Origin: Harmonia axyridis
Lineage: Eukaryota > Arthropoda > Insecta > Coleoptera > Coccinellidae
NCBI RefSeq assembly: GCF_914767665.1
Contig: NC_059502.1
Coordinates: 43,449,812-43,513,811, forward strand
Length of the DNA stretch: 64,000 nucleotides
Direction: 5' to 3'
Shown: positions 1-12,800 of the stretch, piece by piece
How the letters are laid out: each line of letters begins with the position of its first letter
How positions within the stretch are numbered: position 1 is the first letter of the stretch
Notes under the pieces: model-generated
Told to the model about the DNA's origin: nothing
Databases searched by the model: none
Seen by the model: only the letters and a program-made list of their open reading frames with translations
Position numbers and translations under genes: made by a program

Positions 1-121
1 TCGTATTGCACAGGGACGAAAGCTTGACACACGTGTCTATGGAAACCACATCGGTATAAGGGACTGTTCTTATTCCCTTCTTTCTGTATGATGATCAATT
101 ATCCAAGTAAGCCATTCCACA
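1..121 (+). repeat. Partial J-type monomer at left edge
   Basis: The window opens in mid-monomer. The ACCACATCGG ending and the following TGTATGATGATC linker match the J type. An A-type monomer follows at 122, which is the expected J-A order. Confidence 0.85.
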
Positions 122-128
122 TTGTTGA

Positions 129-145
129 TTTTCTTGGAATCGGAT
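129..145 (+). promoter_or_regulatory. Weak CENP-B-box-like 17-mer (representative copy)
   Basis: TTTTCTTGGAATCGGAT matches the mammalian CENP-B box consensus YTTCGTTGGAARCGGGA at 12 of 17 positions here, and at 11 of 17 in the usual copies, which have GGACTCGG. Of the nine positions known as essential, the CG at positions 4-5 and the G at 16 are missing, so binding by a mammalian-type CENP-B is not predicted. It recurs once per monomer. Resemblance only. Confidence 0.2.
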
Positions 146-447
146 GACACGCAGGTAGCTATAATCTGTAACGTGGTGAGGTCAATTGCTGCTGTAACCA
201 CAAATGCACGACTGACTTTTGTTGTTGATTTCATTTGTTTGTTATTTCCTTCAATGTTTCTCATTCTAACACTTTTCATCGTATTGCACAGGGACGAAAG
301 CTTGACACACGTGTCTAAGGATACGACTTTGGTATAAGGGACTGTTCTTATTCAATTCTTTTTGTTTAATGAACAATTATCCAAGTAAGCCGTTCCACAT
401 TGTTGATTTTCTTGGACTCGGATGTCATGCAGGTAGCTATAATCTCC

Positions 448-453
448 CACGTG
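448..453. promoter_or_regulatory. CACGTG palindrome, site 1 (representative)
   Basis: This is the core of the 8-bp palindrome CCACGTGG in a B-type monomer. The site is intact in types B, C, F, H, I, J and K. It is degenerate in A (GTAACGTGG) and in D, E and G (TTTACGTGG). CACGTG is the E-box/G-box core bound by bHLH or bZIP proteins in many eukaryotes; binding here is untested. Confidence 0.5.
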
Positions 454-585
454 GTAAGGTCAATTGCTGCTGTAACCACAAATGCACGACTGACTTCTGT
501 TGTTGATTTCATTCGTTTGTTATTTTCTTCAATGTTTCTCATTCTAACACTTTTCATCGTAATGCACAGGGACGAAAGCTTGACA

Positions 586-591
586 CACGTG
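586..591. promoter_or_regulatory. CACGTG palindrome, site 2 (representative)
   Basis: The core of ACACGTGT lies just downstream of an AAGCTT (HindIII) site. Its start is 138 bp after site 1 and 140 bp before site 1 of the next monomer, so sites fall almost exactly every half monomer. In D, F, H and K the site is ACGCGT instead. Confidence 0.5.
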
Positions 592-955
592 TCTATGGAA
601 ACCACATTGGTATAAGGGACTGTTCTTACTTCATTCTTTCTGTATAATGATCAATTATCCAAGTAAGCCATTCCACATTGTTGATTTTCTTGGACTCGGA
701 TGTCACGCAGGTAGCTATAATCTCCCACGTGGTAAGGTCAATTGCTGCTGTAATCACAAATGCACGACTGACTTCTGTTGTTGATTTGATTTGTTTGTTA
801 TTTCCTTCAATGTTTCTCATTCTAACACTTCTCATCGTATTGCACAGGGACGAAAGCTTGACACACGTGTCTATGGAAACCACATTGGTATAAGGGACTG
901 TTCTTATTCCCTTCTTTCTGTATAATGATCAATTATCCAAGTAAGCCATTCCACA

Positions 956-1233
956 TTGTTGATTTTCTTGGACTCGGATGACACGCAGGTAGCTATTATC
1001 TTTTACGTGGTGAGGTCAATTGCTGCTGTAACCACAAATGCACGACTGACTTCTGTTGTTGATTTCATTTGTTTGTTATTTCCTTCAATGTTTCTCATTC
1101 TAACACTTTTCATCGTATTGCACAGGGACGAAAGCTTGACACACGTGTCTAAGGATACGACTTTGGTATAAGGGACTGTTCTTATTCAATTCTTTTTGTT
1201 TAATGAACAATTATCCAAGTAAGCCGTTCCACA
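956..1233 (+). repeat. Hybrid monomer D/A
   Basis: The left part has the D-type TTTTACGTGG and the right part has A-type GGTGAGG and CTAAGGATACGAC. The switch lies within about 1,005-1,011. It is a direct trace of in-register unequal exchange or gene conversion between neighbouring monomers. Confidence 0.8.
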
Positions 1234-2067
1234 TTGTTGATTTTCTTGGACTCGGATGTCATGCAGGTAGCTATAATCTCCCACGTGGTAAGGTCAATTG
1301 CTGCTGTAACCACAAATGCACGACTGACTTCTGTTGTTGATTTCATTCGTTTGTTATTTTCTTCAATGTTTCTCATTCTAACACTTTTCATCGTAATGCA
1401 CAGGGACGAAAGCTTGACACACGTGTCTATGGAAACCACATTGGTATAAGGGACTGTTCTTACTTCATTCTTTCTGTATAATGATCAATTATCCAAGTAA
1501 GCCATTCCACATTGTTGATTTTCTTGGACTCGGATGTCACGCAGGTAGCTATAATCTCCCACGTGGTAAGGTCAATTGCTGCTGTAATCACAAATGCACG
1601 ACTGACTTCTGTTGTTGATTTGATTTGTTTGTTATTTCCTTCAATGTTTCTCATTCTAACACTTCTCATCGTATTGCACAGGGACGAAAGCTTGACACAC
1701 GTGTCTATGGAAACCACATTGGTATAAGGGACTGTTCTTATTCCCTTCTTTCTGTATAATGATCAATTATCCAAGTAAGCCATTCCACATTGTTGATTTT
1801 CTTGGACTCGGATGACACGCAGGTAGCTATTATCTTTTACGTGGTAAGGTCAATTGCTGCTGTAACCACAAATGCACGACTGACTTCTGTTGTTGATTTC
1901 ATTTGTTTGTTATTTCCTTCTATGTTTCTCATTCTTACACTTTTCATCGTATTGCACAGGGACGAAAGCTTGACACGCGTGTCTAAGGAAACCACATTGG
2001 TATAAGGGACTGTTCTTATTCCCTTCTTTCTGTATAATGATCAATTATCCAAGTGAGCCATTCCACA
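1234..2067 (+). repeat. 834-bp 3-mer, second copy (B-C-D)
   Basis: This matches 400-1,233 through B, C and the start of the third monomer. It then continues as an ordinary D monomer with CTTCTATG and the ACGCGT site. It overlaps the first 1,946-bp 7-mer, which starts at 1,512. Confidence 0.8.
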
Positions 2068-3457
2068 TTGTTGATTTTCTTGGACTCGGATGACACGCTG
2101 GTAGCTATTATCTTTTACGTGGTAAGGTCAATTGCTGCTGTAATCACAAATGCACGACTGACTTCTGTTGTTGATTTGATTTGTTTGTTATTTCCTTCAA
2201 TGTTTCTCATTCTAACACTTCTCATCGTATTGCACAGGGACGAAAGCTTGACACACGTGTCTATGGAAACCACATTGGTATAAGGGACTGTTCTTATTCC
2301 CTTCTTTCTGTATAATGATCAATTATCCAAGTAAGCCATTCCACATTGTTGATTTTCTTGGACTCGGATATCACGCAGGTAGCTATAATCTCCCACGTGG
2401 TAAGGTCAATTGCTGCTGTAACCACAAATGCACGACTGACTTCTAATGTTGATTTCATTTGTTTGTTATTTCCTTCAATGTTTCTCATTCTAACATTTTT
2501 CATCGTATTGGACAGGGACGAAAGCTTGACACACGTGTCTGAGGAAACCACTTTGGTATAAGGGACTGTACTTATTCCCTTCTTTCTGTATGATGATCAA
2601 TTATCCAAGTAAGCCATTCCACATTGTTGATTTTCTTGGACTCGGATGACACGCAGGTAGCTATAATCTGTAACGTGGTGAGGTCAATTGCTGCTGTAAC
2701 CACAAATGCACGACTGACTTCTGTTGTTGATTTCATTTGTTTGTTATTTCCTTCAATGTTTCTCATTCTAACACTTTTCATCGTATTGCACAGGGACGAA
2801 AGCTTGACACACGTGTCTAAGGATACGACTTTGGTATAAGGGACTGTTCTTATTCAATTCTTTTTGTTTAATGAACAATTATCCAAGTAAGCCATTCCAC
2901 ATTGTTGATTTTCTTGGACTCGGATATCACGCAGGTAGCTATAATCTCCCACGTGGTAAGGTCAATTGCTGCTGTAACCACAAATGCACGACTGACTTCT
3001 GTTGTTGATTTCATTCGTTTGTTATTTTCTTCGATGTTTCTCATTCTAACACTTTTCATCGTATTGCACAGGGACGAAAGCTTGACACACGTGTCTAAGG
3101 AAACCACTTTGGTATAAGGGACTGTTCTTACTTCATTCTTTCTGTATAATGATCAATTATCCAAGTAAGCCATTCCACATTGTTGATTTTCTTGGACTCG
3201 GATGTCACGCAGGTTGCTATAATCTCCCACGTGGTAAGGTCAATTGCTGCTTTAACCACAAATGCACGACTGACTTCTAATGTTGATTTCATTTGTTTGT
3301 TATTTCCTTCAATGTTTCTCATTCTAACACTTTTCATCGTATTGCACAGGGACGAAAGCTTGACACACGTGTCTATGGAAACCACATCGGTATAAGGGAC
3401 TGTTCTTATTCCCTTCTTTCTGTATGATGATCAATTATCCAAGTAAGCCGTTCCACA
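1512..3457 (+). repeat. 1,946-bp 7-mer higher-order repeat, copy 1
   Basis: Seven monomers in the order C-D-E-F/G-A-I-J. Private markers are ACGCTGG in the E monomer and GGATATCACG in the F/G and I monomers. The unit recurs immediately at offset 1,946 (7 x 278). Confidence 0.92.
1972..1983. repeat. Perfect 12-bp palindrome GACACGCGTGTC (representative)
   Basis: In the ACGCGT variants of site 2 the symmetry extends to a perfect 12-bp palindrome containing an MluI site. The CACGTG variants keep only 8 bp of symmetry. The two versions differ by one CpG-to-CpA change. Confidence 0.7.
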
Positions 3458-5403
3458 TTGTTGATTTTCTTGGACTCGGATGTCACGCAGGTAGCTATAA
3501 TCTCCCACGTGGTAAGGTCAATTGCTGCTGTAATCACAAATGCACGACTGACTTCTGTTGTTGATTTGATTTGTTTGTTATTTCCTTCAATGTTTCTCAT
3601 TCTAACACTTCTCATCGTATTGCACAGGGACGAAAGCTTGACACACGTGTCTATGGAAACCACATTGGTATAAGGGACTGTTCTTATTCCCTTCTTTCTG
3701 TATAATGATCAATTATCCAAGTAAGCCATTCCACATTGTTGATTTTCTTGGACTCGGATGACACGCAGGTAGCTATTATCTTTTACGTGGTAAGGTCAAT
3801 TGCTGCTGTAACCACAAATGCACGACTGACTTCTGTTGTTGATTTCATTTGTTTGTTATTTCCTTCTATGTTTCTCATTCTTACACTTTTCATCGTATTG
3901 CACAGGGACGAAAGCTTGACACGCGTGTCTAAGGAAACCACATTGGTATAAGGGACTGTTCTTATTCCCTTCTTTCTGTATAATGATCAATTATCCAAGT
4001 GAGCCATTCCACATTGTTGATTTTCTTGGACTCGGATGACACGCTGGTAGCTATTATCTTTTACGTGGTAAGGTCAATTGCTGCTGTAATCACAAATGCA
4101 CGACTGACTTCTGTTGTTGATTTGATTTGTTTGTTATTTCCTTCAATGTTTCTCATTCTAACACTTCTCATCGTATTGCACAGGGACGAAAGCTTGACAC
4201 ACGTGTCTATGGAAACCACATTGGTATAAGGGACTGTTCTTATTCCCTTCTTTCTGTATAATGATCAATTATCCAAGTAAGCCATTCCACATTGTTGATT
4301 TTCTTGGACTCGGATATCACGCAGGTAGCTATAATCTCCCACGTGGTAAGGTCAATTGCTGCTGTAACCACAAATGCACGACTGACTTCTAATGTTGATT
4401 TCATTTGTTTGTTATTTCCTTCAATGTTTCTCATTCTAACATTTTTCATCGTATTGGACAGGGACGAAAGCTTGACACACGTGTCTGAGGAAACCACTTT
4501 GGTATAAGGGACTGTACTTATTCCCTTCTTTCTGTATGATGATCAATTATCCAAGTAAGCCATTCCACATTGTTGATTTTCTTGGACTCGGATGACACGC
4601 AGGTAGCTATAATCTGTAACGTGGTGAGGTCAATTGCTGCTGTAACCACAAATGCACGACTGACTTCTGTTGTTGATTTCATTTGTTTGTTATTTCCTTC
4701 AATGTTTCTCATTCTAACACTTTTCATCGTATTGCACAGGGACGAAAGCTTGACACACGTGTCTAAGGATACGACTTTGGTATAAGGGACTGTTCTTATT
4801 CAATTCTTTTTGTTTAATGAACAATTATCCAAGTAAGCCATTCCACATTGTTGATTTTCTTGGACTCGGATATCACGCAGGTAGCTATAATCTCCCACGT
4901 GGTAAGGTCAATTGCTGCTGTAACCACAAATGCACGACTGACTTCTGTTGTTGATTTCATTCGTTTGTTATTTTCTTCGATGTTTCTCATTCTAACACTT
5001 TTCATCGTATTGCACAGGGACGAAAGCTTGACACACGTGTCTAAGGAAACCACTTTGGTATAAGGAACTGTTCTTACTTCATTCTTTCTGTATAATGATC
5101 AATTATCCAAGTAAGCCATTCCACATTGTTGATTTTCTTGGACTCGGATGTCACGCAGGTTGCTATAATCTCCCACGTGGTAAGGTCAATTGCTGCTTTA
5201 ACCACAAATGCACGACTGACTTCTAATGTTGATTTCATTTGTTTGTTATTTCCTTCAATGTTTCTCATTCTAACACTTTTCATCGTATTGCACAGGGACG
5301 AAAGCTTGACACACGTGTCTATGGAAACCACATCGGTATAAGGGACTGTTCTTATTCCCTTCTTTCTGTATGATGATCAATTATCCAAGTAAGCCGTTCC
5401 ACA
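3458..5403 (+). repeat. 1,946-bp 7-mer higher-order repeat, copy 2
   Basis: A near-identical copy of 1,512-3,457 that retains all its private markers. One visible difference is AAGGAACTG versus AAGGGACTG in the I linker. The near identity indicates a recent duplication. Confidence 0.92.
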
Positions 5404-5632
5404 TTGTTGATTTTCTTGGACTCGGATGTCACGCAGGTAGCTATAATCTCCCACGTGGTAAGGTCAATTGCTGCTGTAACCACAAATGCACGACTGACTT
5501 CTGTTGTTGATTTCATTCGTTTGTTATTTTCTTCAATGTTTCTCATTCTAACACTTTTCATCGTAATGCACAGGGACGAAAGCTTGACACACGTGTCTAA
5601 GGAAACCACTTTGGTATAAGGGACTGTTCTTA

Positions 5633-5643
5633 TTTTTTTTTTT
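5633..5643 (+). repeat. Homopolymer T11 in linker
   Basis: A run of 11 T replaces the usual mixed pyrimidine linker. It accounts for the 2-bp shorter monomer. Confidence 0.9.
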
Positions 5644-5908
5644 GTTTAATCAACACTTATCCAAGTAGGCCATTCCACATTGTTGATTTTCTTGGACTCG
5701 GATGTCACGCAGGTAGCTGTAATCTCCCACGTGGTAAGGTCAATCGCTGCTGTAACCACAAATGCACGACTGACTTTTAATGTTGATTTCATTTGTTTGT
5801 TATTTCCTTCAATGTTTCTCATTCTAACACTTCTCATCGTATTGCACAGGGACGAAAGCTTGACACACGTGTCTAAGGAAACCACTTTGGTATAAGGGAC
5901 TGTTCTTA

Positions 5909-5919
5909 TTTTTTTTTTT
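5909..5919 (+). repeat. Homopolymer T11 in linker
   Basis: A second T11 run one 276-bp monomer further on, in the same context as the first. Confidence 0.9.
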
Positions 5920-6233
5920 GTTTAATCAACACTTATCCAAGTAGGCCATTCCACATTGTTGATTTTCTTGGACTCGGATGTCACGCAGGTAGCTGTAATC
6001 TCCCACGTGGTAAGGTCAATCGCTGCTGTAACCACAAATGCACGACTGACTTCTGTTGTTGATTTCATTCGTTTGTTATTCTCTTCAATGTTTCTCATTC
6101 TAACACTTTTCATCGTATTGCACAGAGACGAAAGCTTGACACGCGTGTCTAAGGAAACCACGTTGGTATAAGGGACTGTTCTTATTCCCTTCTTTTTGTT
6201 TAATGAACAATTATCCAAATAAGCCATTCCACA

Positions 6234-9200
6234 TTGTTGATTTTCTTGGACTCGGATGTCACGCAGGTAGCTATAATCTCCCACGTGGTAAGGTCAATTG
6301 CTGCTGTAACCACAAATGCACGACTGACTTCTGTTGTTGATTTCATTCGTTTGTTATTTTCTTCAATGTTTCTCATTCTAACACTTTTCATCGTATTGCA
6401 CAGGGACGAAAGCTTGACACACGTGTCTAAGGAAACCACTTTGGTATAAGGAACTGTTCTTACTTCATTCTTTCTGTATAATGATCAATTATCCAAGTAA
6501 GCCATTCCACATTGTTGATTTTCTTGGACTCGGATGTCACGCAGGTAGCTATAATCTCCCACGTGGTAAGGTCAATTGCTGCTTTAACCACAAATGCACG
6601 ACTGACTTCTAATGTTGATTTCATTTGTTTGTTATTTCCTTCAATGTTTCTCATTCTAACACTTTTCATCGTATTGCACAGGGACGAAAGCTTGACACAC
6701 GTGTCTATGGAAACCACATCGGTATAAGGGACTGTTCTTATTCCCTTCTTTCTGTATGATGATCAATTATCCAAGTAAGCCATTCCACATTGTTGATTTT
6801 CTTGGACTCGGATGACACGCAGGTAGCTATAATCTGTAACGTGGTGAGGTCAATTGCTGCTGTAACCACAAATGCACGACTGACTTCTGTTGTTGATTTC
6901 ATTTGTTTGTTATTTCCTTCAATGTTTCTCATTCTAACACTTTTCATCGTATTGCACAGGGACGAAAGCTTGACACACGTTTCTAAGGACACGACTTTGG
7001 TATAAGGGACTGTTCTTATTCAATTCTTTTTGTTTAATGAACAATTATCCAAGTAAGCCGTTCCACATTGTTGATTTTCTTGGACTCGGATGTCACGCAG
7101 GTAGCTATAATCTCCCACGTGGTAAGGTCAATTGCTGCTGTAACCACAAATGCACGACTGACTTCTGTTGTTGATTTCATTCGTTTGTTATTTTCTTCAA
7201 TGTTTCTCATTCTAACACTTTTCATCGTAATGCACAGGAACGAAAGCTTGACACACGTGTCTATGGAAACCACATTGGTATAAGGGACTGTTCTTACTTC
7301 ATTCTTTCTGTATAATGATCAATTATCCAAGTAAGCCATTCCACATTGTTGATTTTCTTGGACTCGGATGTCACGCAGGTAGCTATAATCTCCCACGTGG
7401 TAAGGTCAATTGCTGCTGTAACCACAAATGCACGACTGACTTCTGTTGTTGATTTCATTCGTTTGTTATTTTCTTCAATGTTTCTCATTCTAACACTTTT
7501 CATCGTATTGCACAGGGACGAAAGCTTGACACACGTGTCTAAGGAAACCACTTTGGTATAAGGAACTGTTCTTACTTCATTCTTTCTGTATAATGATCAA
7601 TTATCCAAGTGAGCCATTCCACATTGTTGATTTTCTTGGACTCGGATGTCACGCAGGTAGCTATAATCTCCCACGTGGTAAGGTCAATTGCTGCTTTAAC
7701 CACAAATGCACGACTGACTTCTAATGTTGATTTCATTTGTTTGTTATTTCCTTCAATGTTTCTCATTCTAACACTTTTCATCGTATTGCACAGGGACGAA
7801 AGCTTGACACACGTGTCTATGGAAACCGCATCGGTATAAGGGACTGTTCTTATTCCCTTCTTTCTGTATGATGATCAATTATCCAAGTAAGCCATTCCAC
7901 ATTGTTGATTTTCTTGGACTCGGATGACACGCAGGTAGCTATAATCTGTAACGTGGTGAGGTCAATTGCTGCTGTAACCACAAATGCACGACTGACTTCT
8001 GTTGTTGATTTCATTTGTTTGTTATTTCCTTCAATGTTTCTCATTCTTACACTTTTCATCGTATTGCACAGGGACGAAAGCTTGACACACGTGTCTAAGG
8101 ATACGACTTTGGTATAAGGGACTGTTCTTATTCAATTCTTTTTGTTTAATGAACAATTATCCAAGTAAGCCGTTCCACATTGTTGATTTTCTTGGACTCG
8201 GATGTCACGCAGGTAGCTATAATCTCCCACGTGGTAAGGTCAATTGCTGCGTTAACCACAAATGCACGACTGACTTCTGTTGTTGATTTCATTCGTTTGT
8301 TATTTTCTTCAATGTTTCTCATTCTAACACTTTTCATCGTAATGCACAGGGACGAAAGCTTGACACACGTGTCTATGGAAACCACATTGGTATAAGGGAC
8401 TGTTCTTACTTCATTCTTTCTGTATAATGATCAATTATCCAAGTAAGCCATTCCACATTGTTGATTTTCTTGGACTCGGATGTCACGCAGGTAGCTATAA
8501 TCTCCCACGTGGTAAGGTCAATTGCTGCTGTAATCACAAATGCACGACTGACTTCTGTTGTTGATTTGATTTGTTTGTTATTTCCTTCAATGTTTCTCAT
8601 TCTAACACTTCTCATCGTATTGCACAGGGACGAAAGCTTGACACACGTGTCTATGGAAACCACATTGGTATAAGGGACTGTTCTCATTCCCTTCGTTTTG
8701 CTCAATCAACAATTATCCAAGTAAGCCATTCCACATTGTTGATTTTCTTGGACTCGAATGTCACGCAGGTAGCTTTAATCTCCCACGTGGTAAGGTCAAT
8801 TGCTGCTGTTACCACAAATGCACGACTGACTTCTGTAGTTGATTTCATTTGTTTGTTATTTCCCTGTATGTTTCTCATTCTTACACTTTTCATCGTATTG
8901 CACAGGGACGAAAGCTTGACACGCGTGTCTAAGGAAACCACTTTGGTATAAGGGACTGTTCTTATTCCCTTCGTTTTGTTTAATGAACAATTATCCAAGT
9001 AAGCCATTCCACATTGTTGATCTTCTTGGACTCGGATGTCACGCAGGTAGCTATAATCTCCCACGTGGTAAGGTCAATTGCTGCTGTAACCACAAATGCA
9101 CGACTGACTTCTGTTGTTGATTTCATTTGTTTGTTATTTCCTTCTATGTTTCTCATTCTAACACTTTTCATCGTATTGCACAGGAACGAAAGCTTGACAC

Positions 9201-9847
9201 GCGTGTCTAAGGAAACCACATTGGTATAAGGGACTGTTCTTATTCCCTTCTTTCTGTATAATGATCAATTATCCAAGTGAGCCATTCCACATTGTTGATT
9301 TTCTTGGACTCGGATGACACGCAGGAAGCCATTATCTTTTACGTGGTAAGGTCAATTGCTGCTGTAATCACAAATGCACGACTGACTTCTGTTGTTGATT
9401 TGATTTGTTTGTTATTTCCTTCAATGTTTCTCATTCTAACACTTCTCATCGTATTGCACAGGGACGAAAGCTTGACACGCGTGTCTAAGGAAACCACATT
9501 GGTATAAGGGACTGTTCTTATTCCCTTCTTTCTGTATAATGATCAATTATCCAAGTAAGCCATTCCACATTGTTGATTTTCTTGGACTCGGATGACACGC
9601 AGGTAGCTATTATCTTTTACGTGGTAAGGTCAATTGCTGCTGTAACCACAAATGCACGACTGACATCTGTTGTTGATTTCATTTGTTTGTTATTTCCCCT
9701 TATGTTTCTCATTCTAACATTTTTCATCGTATTGCACAGGGACGAAAGCTTGACACACGTGTCTGAGGAAACCACTTTGGTATAAGGGACTGTACTTATT
9801 CCCTTCTTTTTGTTTAATGAACAATTATCCAAGTAAGCCGTTCCACA
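6234..9847 (+). repeat. Partial 14-mer unit (13 monomers), leftmost copy
   Basis: The order I-J-A-B-I-J-A-B-C-K-D-E-G matches 13,740-17,353 (offset 7,506 = 27 x 278) and 17,632-21,245 (offset 11,398 = 41 x 278). Private markers include ACACGTTTCTAAGGACACG, AACCGCATCGG and GCTGCGTTAACC. The tandem I-J-A-B-I-J-A-B is an internal 1,112-bp duplication. The next monomer, at 9,848, is the H that would complete the 14-mer. Confidence 0.88.
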
Positions 9848-12800
9848 TTGTTCATTTTCTTGGACTCGGATGTCACGCAGGTAGCTGTAATCTCCCACGT
9901 GGTAAGGTCAATCGCTGCTGTAACCACAAATGCACGACTGACTTCTGTTGTTGATATCATTCGTTTGTTATTTTCTTCAATGTTTCTCATTCTAACACTT
10001 TTCATCGTATTGCACAGAGACGAAAGCTTGACACGCGTGTCTAAGGAAACCACTTTGGTATAAGGGACTGTTCTTATTCCCTTCTTTTTGTTTAATGAAC
10101 AATTATCCAAATAAGCCATTCCACATTGTTGATTTTCTTGGACTCGGATGTCACGCAGGTAGCTATAATCTCCCACGTGGTAAGGTCAATTGCTGCTGTA
10201 ACCACAAATGCACGACTGACTTCTGTTGTTGATTTCATTCGTTTGTTATTTTCTTCAATGTTTCTCATTCTTACACTTTTCGTCGTATTGCACAGGGACG
10301 AAAGCTTGACACGCGTGTCTAAGGAAACCACATTGGTATAAGGGACTGTTCTTATTCCCTTCTTTCTGTATAATGATCAATTATCCAAGTGAGCCATTCC
10401 ACATTGTTGATTTTCTTGGACTCGGATGACACGCAGGTAGCTATTATCTTTTACGTGGTAAGGTCAATTGCTGCTGTAATCACAAATGCACGACTGACTT
10501 CTGTTGTTGATTTGATTTGTTTGTTATTTCCTTCAATGTTTCTCATTCTAACACTTCTCATCGTATTGCACAGGGACGAAAGCTTGACACACGTGTCTAT
10601 GGAAACCACATTGGTATAAGGGACTTTTCTTATTCCCTTCTTTCTGTATAATGATCAATTATCCAATTAAGCCATTCCACATTGTTGATTTTCTTGGACT
10701 CGGATGTCACGCAGGTAGCTATAATCTCCCACGTGGTAAGGTCAATTGCTGCTGTAACCACAAATGCACGACTGACTTCTAATGTTGATTTCATTTGTTT
10801 GTTATTTCCTTCAATGTTTCTCATTCTTACACTTTTCGTCGTATTGCACAGGGACGAAAGCTTGACACGCGTGTCTAAGGAAACCACATTGGTATAAGGG
10901 ACTGTTCTTATTCCCTTCTTTCTGTATAATGATCAATTATCCAAGTGAGCCATTCCACATTGTTGATTTTCTTGGACTCGGATGACACGCAGGTAGCTAT
11001 CATCTTTTACGTGGTAAGGTCAATTGCTGCTGTAACCACAAATGCACGACTGACATCTGTTGTTGATTTGATTTGTTTGTTATTTCCTTCAATGTTTCTC
11101 ATTCTAACACTTCTCATCGTATTGCACAGGGACGAAAGCTTGACACACGTGTCTAAGGAAACCACTTTGGTATAAGGAACTGTTCTTACTTCATTCTTTC
11201 TGTATAATGATCAATTATCCAAGTAAGCCATTCCACATTGTTGATTTTCTTGGACTCGGATGTCACGCAGGTAGCTATAATCTCCCACGTGGTAAGGTCA
11301 ATTGCTGCTTTAACCACAAATGCACGACTGACTTCTAATGTTGATTTCATTTGTTTGTTATTTCCTTCAATGTTTCTCATTCTAACACTTTTCATCGTAT
11401 TGCACAGGGACGAAAGCTTGACACACGTGTCTATGGAAACCACATCGGTATAAGGGACTGTTCTTATTCCCTTCTTTCTGTATGATGATCAATTATCCAA
11501 GTAAGCCATTCCACATTGTTGATTTTCTTGGACTCGGATGACACGCAGGTAGCTATAATCTGTAACGTGGTGAGGTCAATTGCTGCTGTAACCACAAATG
11601 CACGACTGACTTCTGTTGTTGATTTCATTTGTTTGTTATTTCCTTCAATGTTTCTCATTCTAACACTTTTCATCGTATTGCACAGGGACGAAAGCTTGAC
11701 ACACGTGTCTAAGGATACGACTTTGGTATAAGGGACTGTTCTTATTCAATTCTTTTTGTTTAATGAACAATTATCCAAGTAAGCCATTCCACATTGTTGA
11801 TTTTCTTGGACTCGGATGTCACGCAGGTAGCTATAATCTCCCACGTGGTAAGGTCAATTGCTGCTGTAACCACAAATGCACGACTGACTTCTGTTGTTGA
11901 TTTCATTCGTTTGTTATTTTCTTCGATGTTTCTCATTCTAACACTTTTCATCGTATTGCACAGGGACGAAAGCTTGAAACACGTGTCTAAGGAAACCACT
12001 TTGGTATAAGGAACTGTTCTTACTTCATTCTTTCTGTATAATGATCAATTATCCAAGTAAGCCATTCCACATTGTTGATTTCCTTGGACTCGGATGTCAC
12101 GCAGGTAGCTATAATCTCCCACGTGGTAAGGTCAATTGCTGCTTTAACCACAAATGCACGACTGACTTCTAATGTTGATTTCATTTGTTTGTTATTTCCT
12201 TCAATGTTTCTCATTCTAACACTTTTCATCGTATTGCACAGGGACGAAAGCTTGACACACGTGTCTATGGAAACCACATCGGTATAAGGGACTGTTCTTA
12301 TTCCCTTCTTTCTGTATGATGATCAATTATCCAAGTAAGCCGTACCACATTGTTGATTTTCTTGGACTCGGATGTCACGCAGGTAGCTATAATCTCCCAC
12401 GTGGTAAGGTCAATTGCTGCTGTAACCACAAATGCACGACTGACTTCTGTTGTTGATTTCATTCGTTTGTTATTTTCTTCAATGTTTCTCATTCTAACAC
12501 TTTTCATCGTAATGCACAGGGACGAAAGCTTGACAGACGTGTCTATGGAAACCACATTGGTATAATGGACTGTTCTTACTTCATTCTTTCTGTATAATGA
12601 TCAATTATCCAAGTAAGCCATTCCACATTGTTGATTTTCTTGGACTCGGATGTCACGCAGGTAGCTATAATCTCCCACGTGGTAAGGTCAATTGCTGCTG
12701 TAATCACAAATGCACGACTGACTTCTGTTGTTGATTTGATTTGTTTGTTATTTCCTTCAATGTTTCTCATTCTAACACTTCTCATCGTATTGCACAGGGA

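Larger units (their letters stand above)
400..1233 (+). repeat. 834-bp 3-mer, first copy (B-C-D/A)
   Basis: This three-monomer unit is followed by a near copy at 1,234-2,067. The B monomers at 400 and 1,234 share a private ATGCAGG (CpG lost) found in no other B copy I read. The third monomer, at 956, is a D/A hybrid and marks the exchange that created the duplication. Confidence 0.85.
5404..6233 (+). repeat. Three monomers with poly-T linkers
   Basis: Three monomers of 276, 276 and 278 bp. The first two linkers carry an 11-base T run and the flank AATCAACACTTATCC. This is the reverse complement of the poly-A linker type near the right end of block 2, so the subtype is shared across the inversion. 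Confidence 0.85.

Noticed and set aside
122..337. Recurring 71-aa open frame along the monomer (begins LLIFL, ends TTLV) in nearly every copy
   Set aside because: It starts at TTG rather than ATG, and the copies are so similar that openness is inherited, not selected. Most type differences are amino-acid changing. I see no domain or signal beyond hydrophobic bias caused by T-rich codons.
122..399. Monomer as an ancient dimer of two 139-bp halves
   Set aside because: The two CACGTG sites and a TTGTT(G)ATTTTCTT motif recur within the monomer, but at different offsets (138 versus 117 bp). I see no sustained alignment between the halves.
2033..2045. TATAAT-like sequence in the linker (CTGTATAATGATC) as a promoter
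   Set aside because: The bacterial -10 reading does not apply to a eukaryotic satellite, and there is no downstream gene. Several types lack the motif (TTTAATGAAC or TATGATGATC instead).
2572..2781. Opposite-strand 69-85-aa frame containing an ATG (MKSVRMRN...)
   Set aside because: The longer versions use a GTG start. The frame is cut by TAA in the D, E and G types (complement of TTTTACGTGG) and by the 169-bp deletion. It overlaps the other frame on the other strand, and I recognise no protein family.
5633..5919. Poly-T/poly-A runs as retroposon tails or Pol III terminators
   Set aside because: They lie at the same linker position in full-length monomers, with no target duplications or upstream internal promoter. 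Slippage of an existing T-rich linker explains them.
8571..8951. Longer 120-126-aa frames crossing monomer boundaries
   Set aside because: They arise where a linker variant happens to lose a stop codon. They simply join parts of two repeat copies and use non-ATG starts in several cases.
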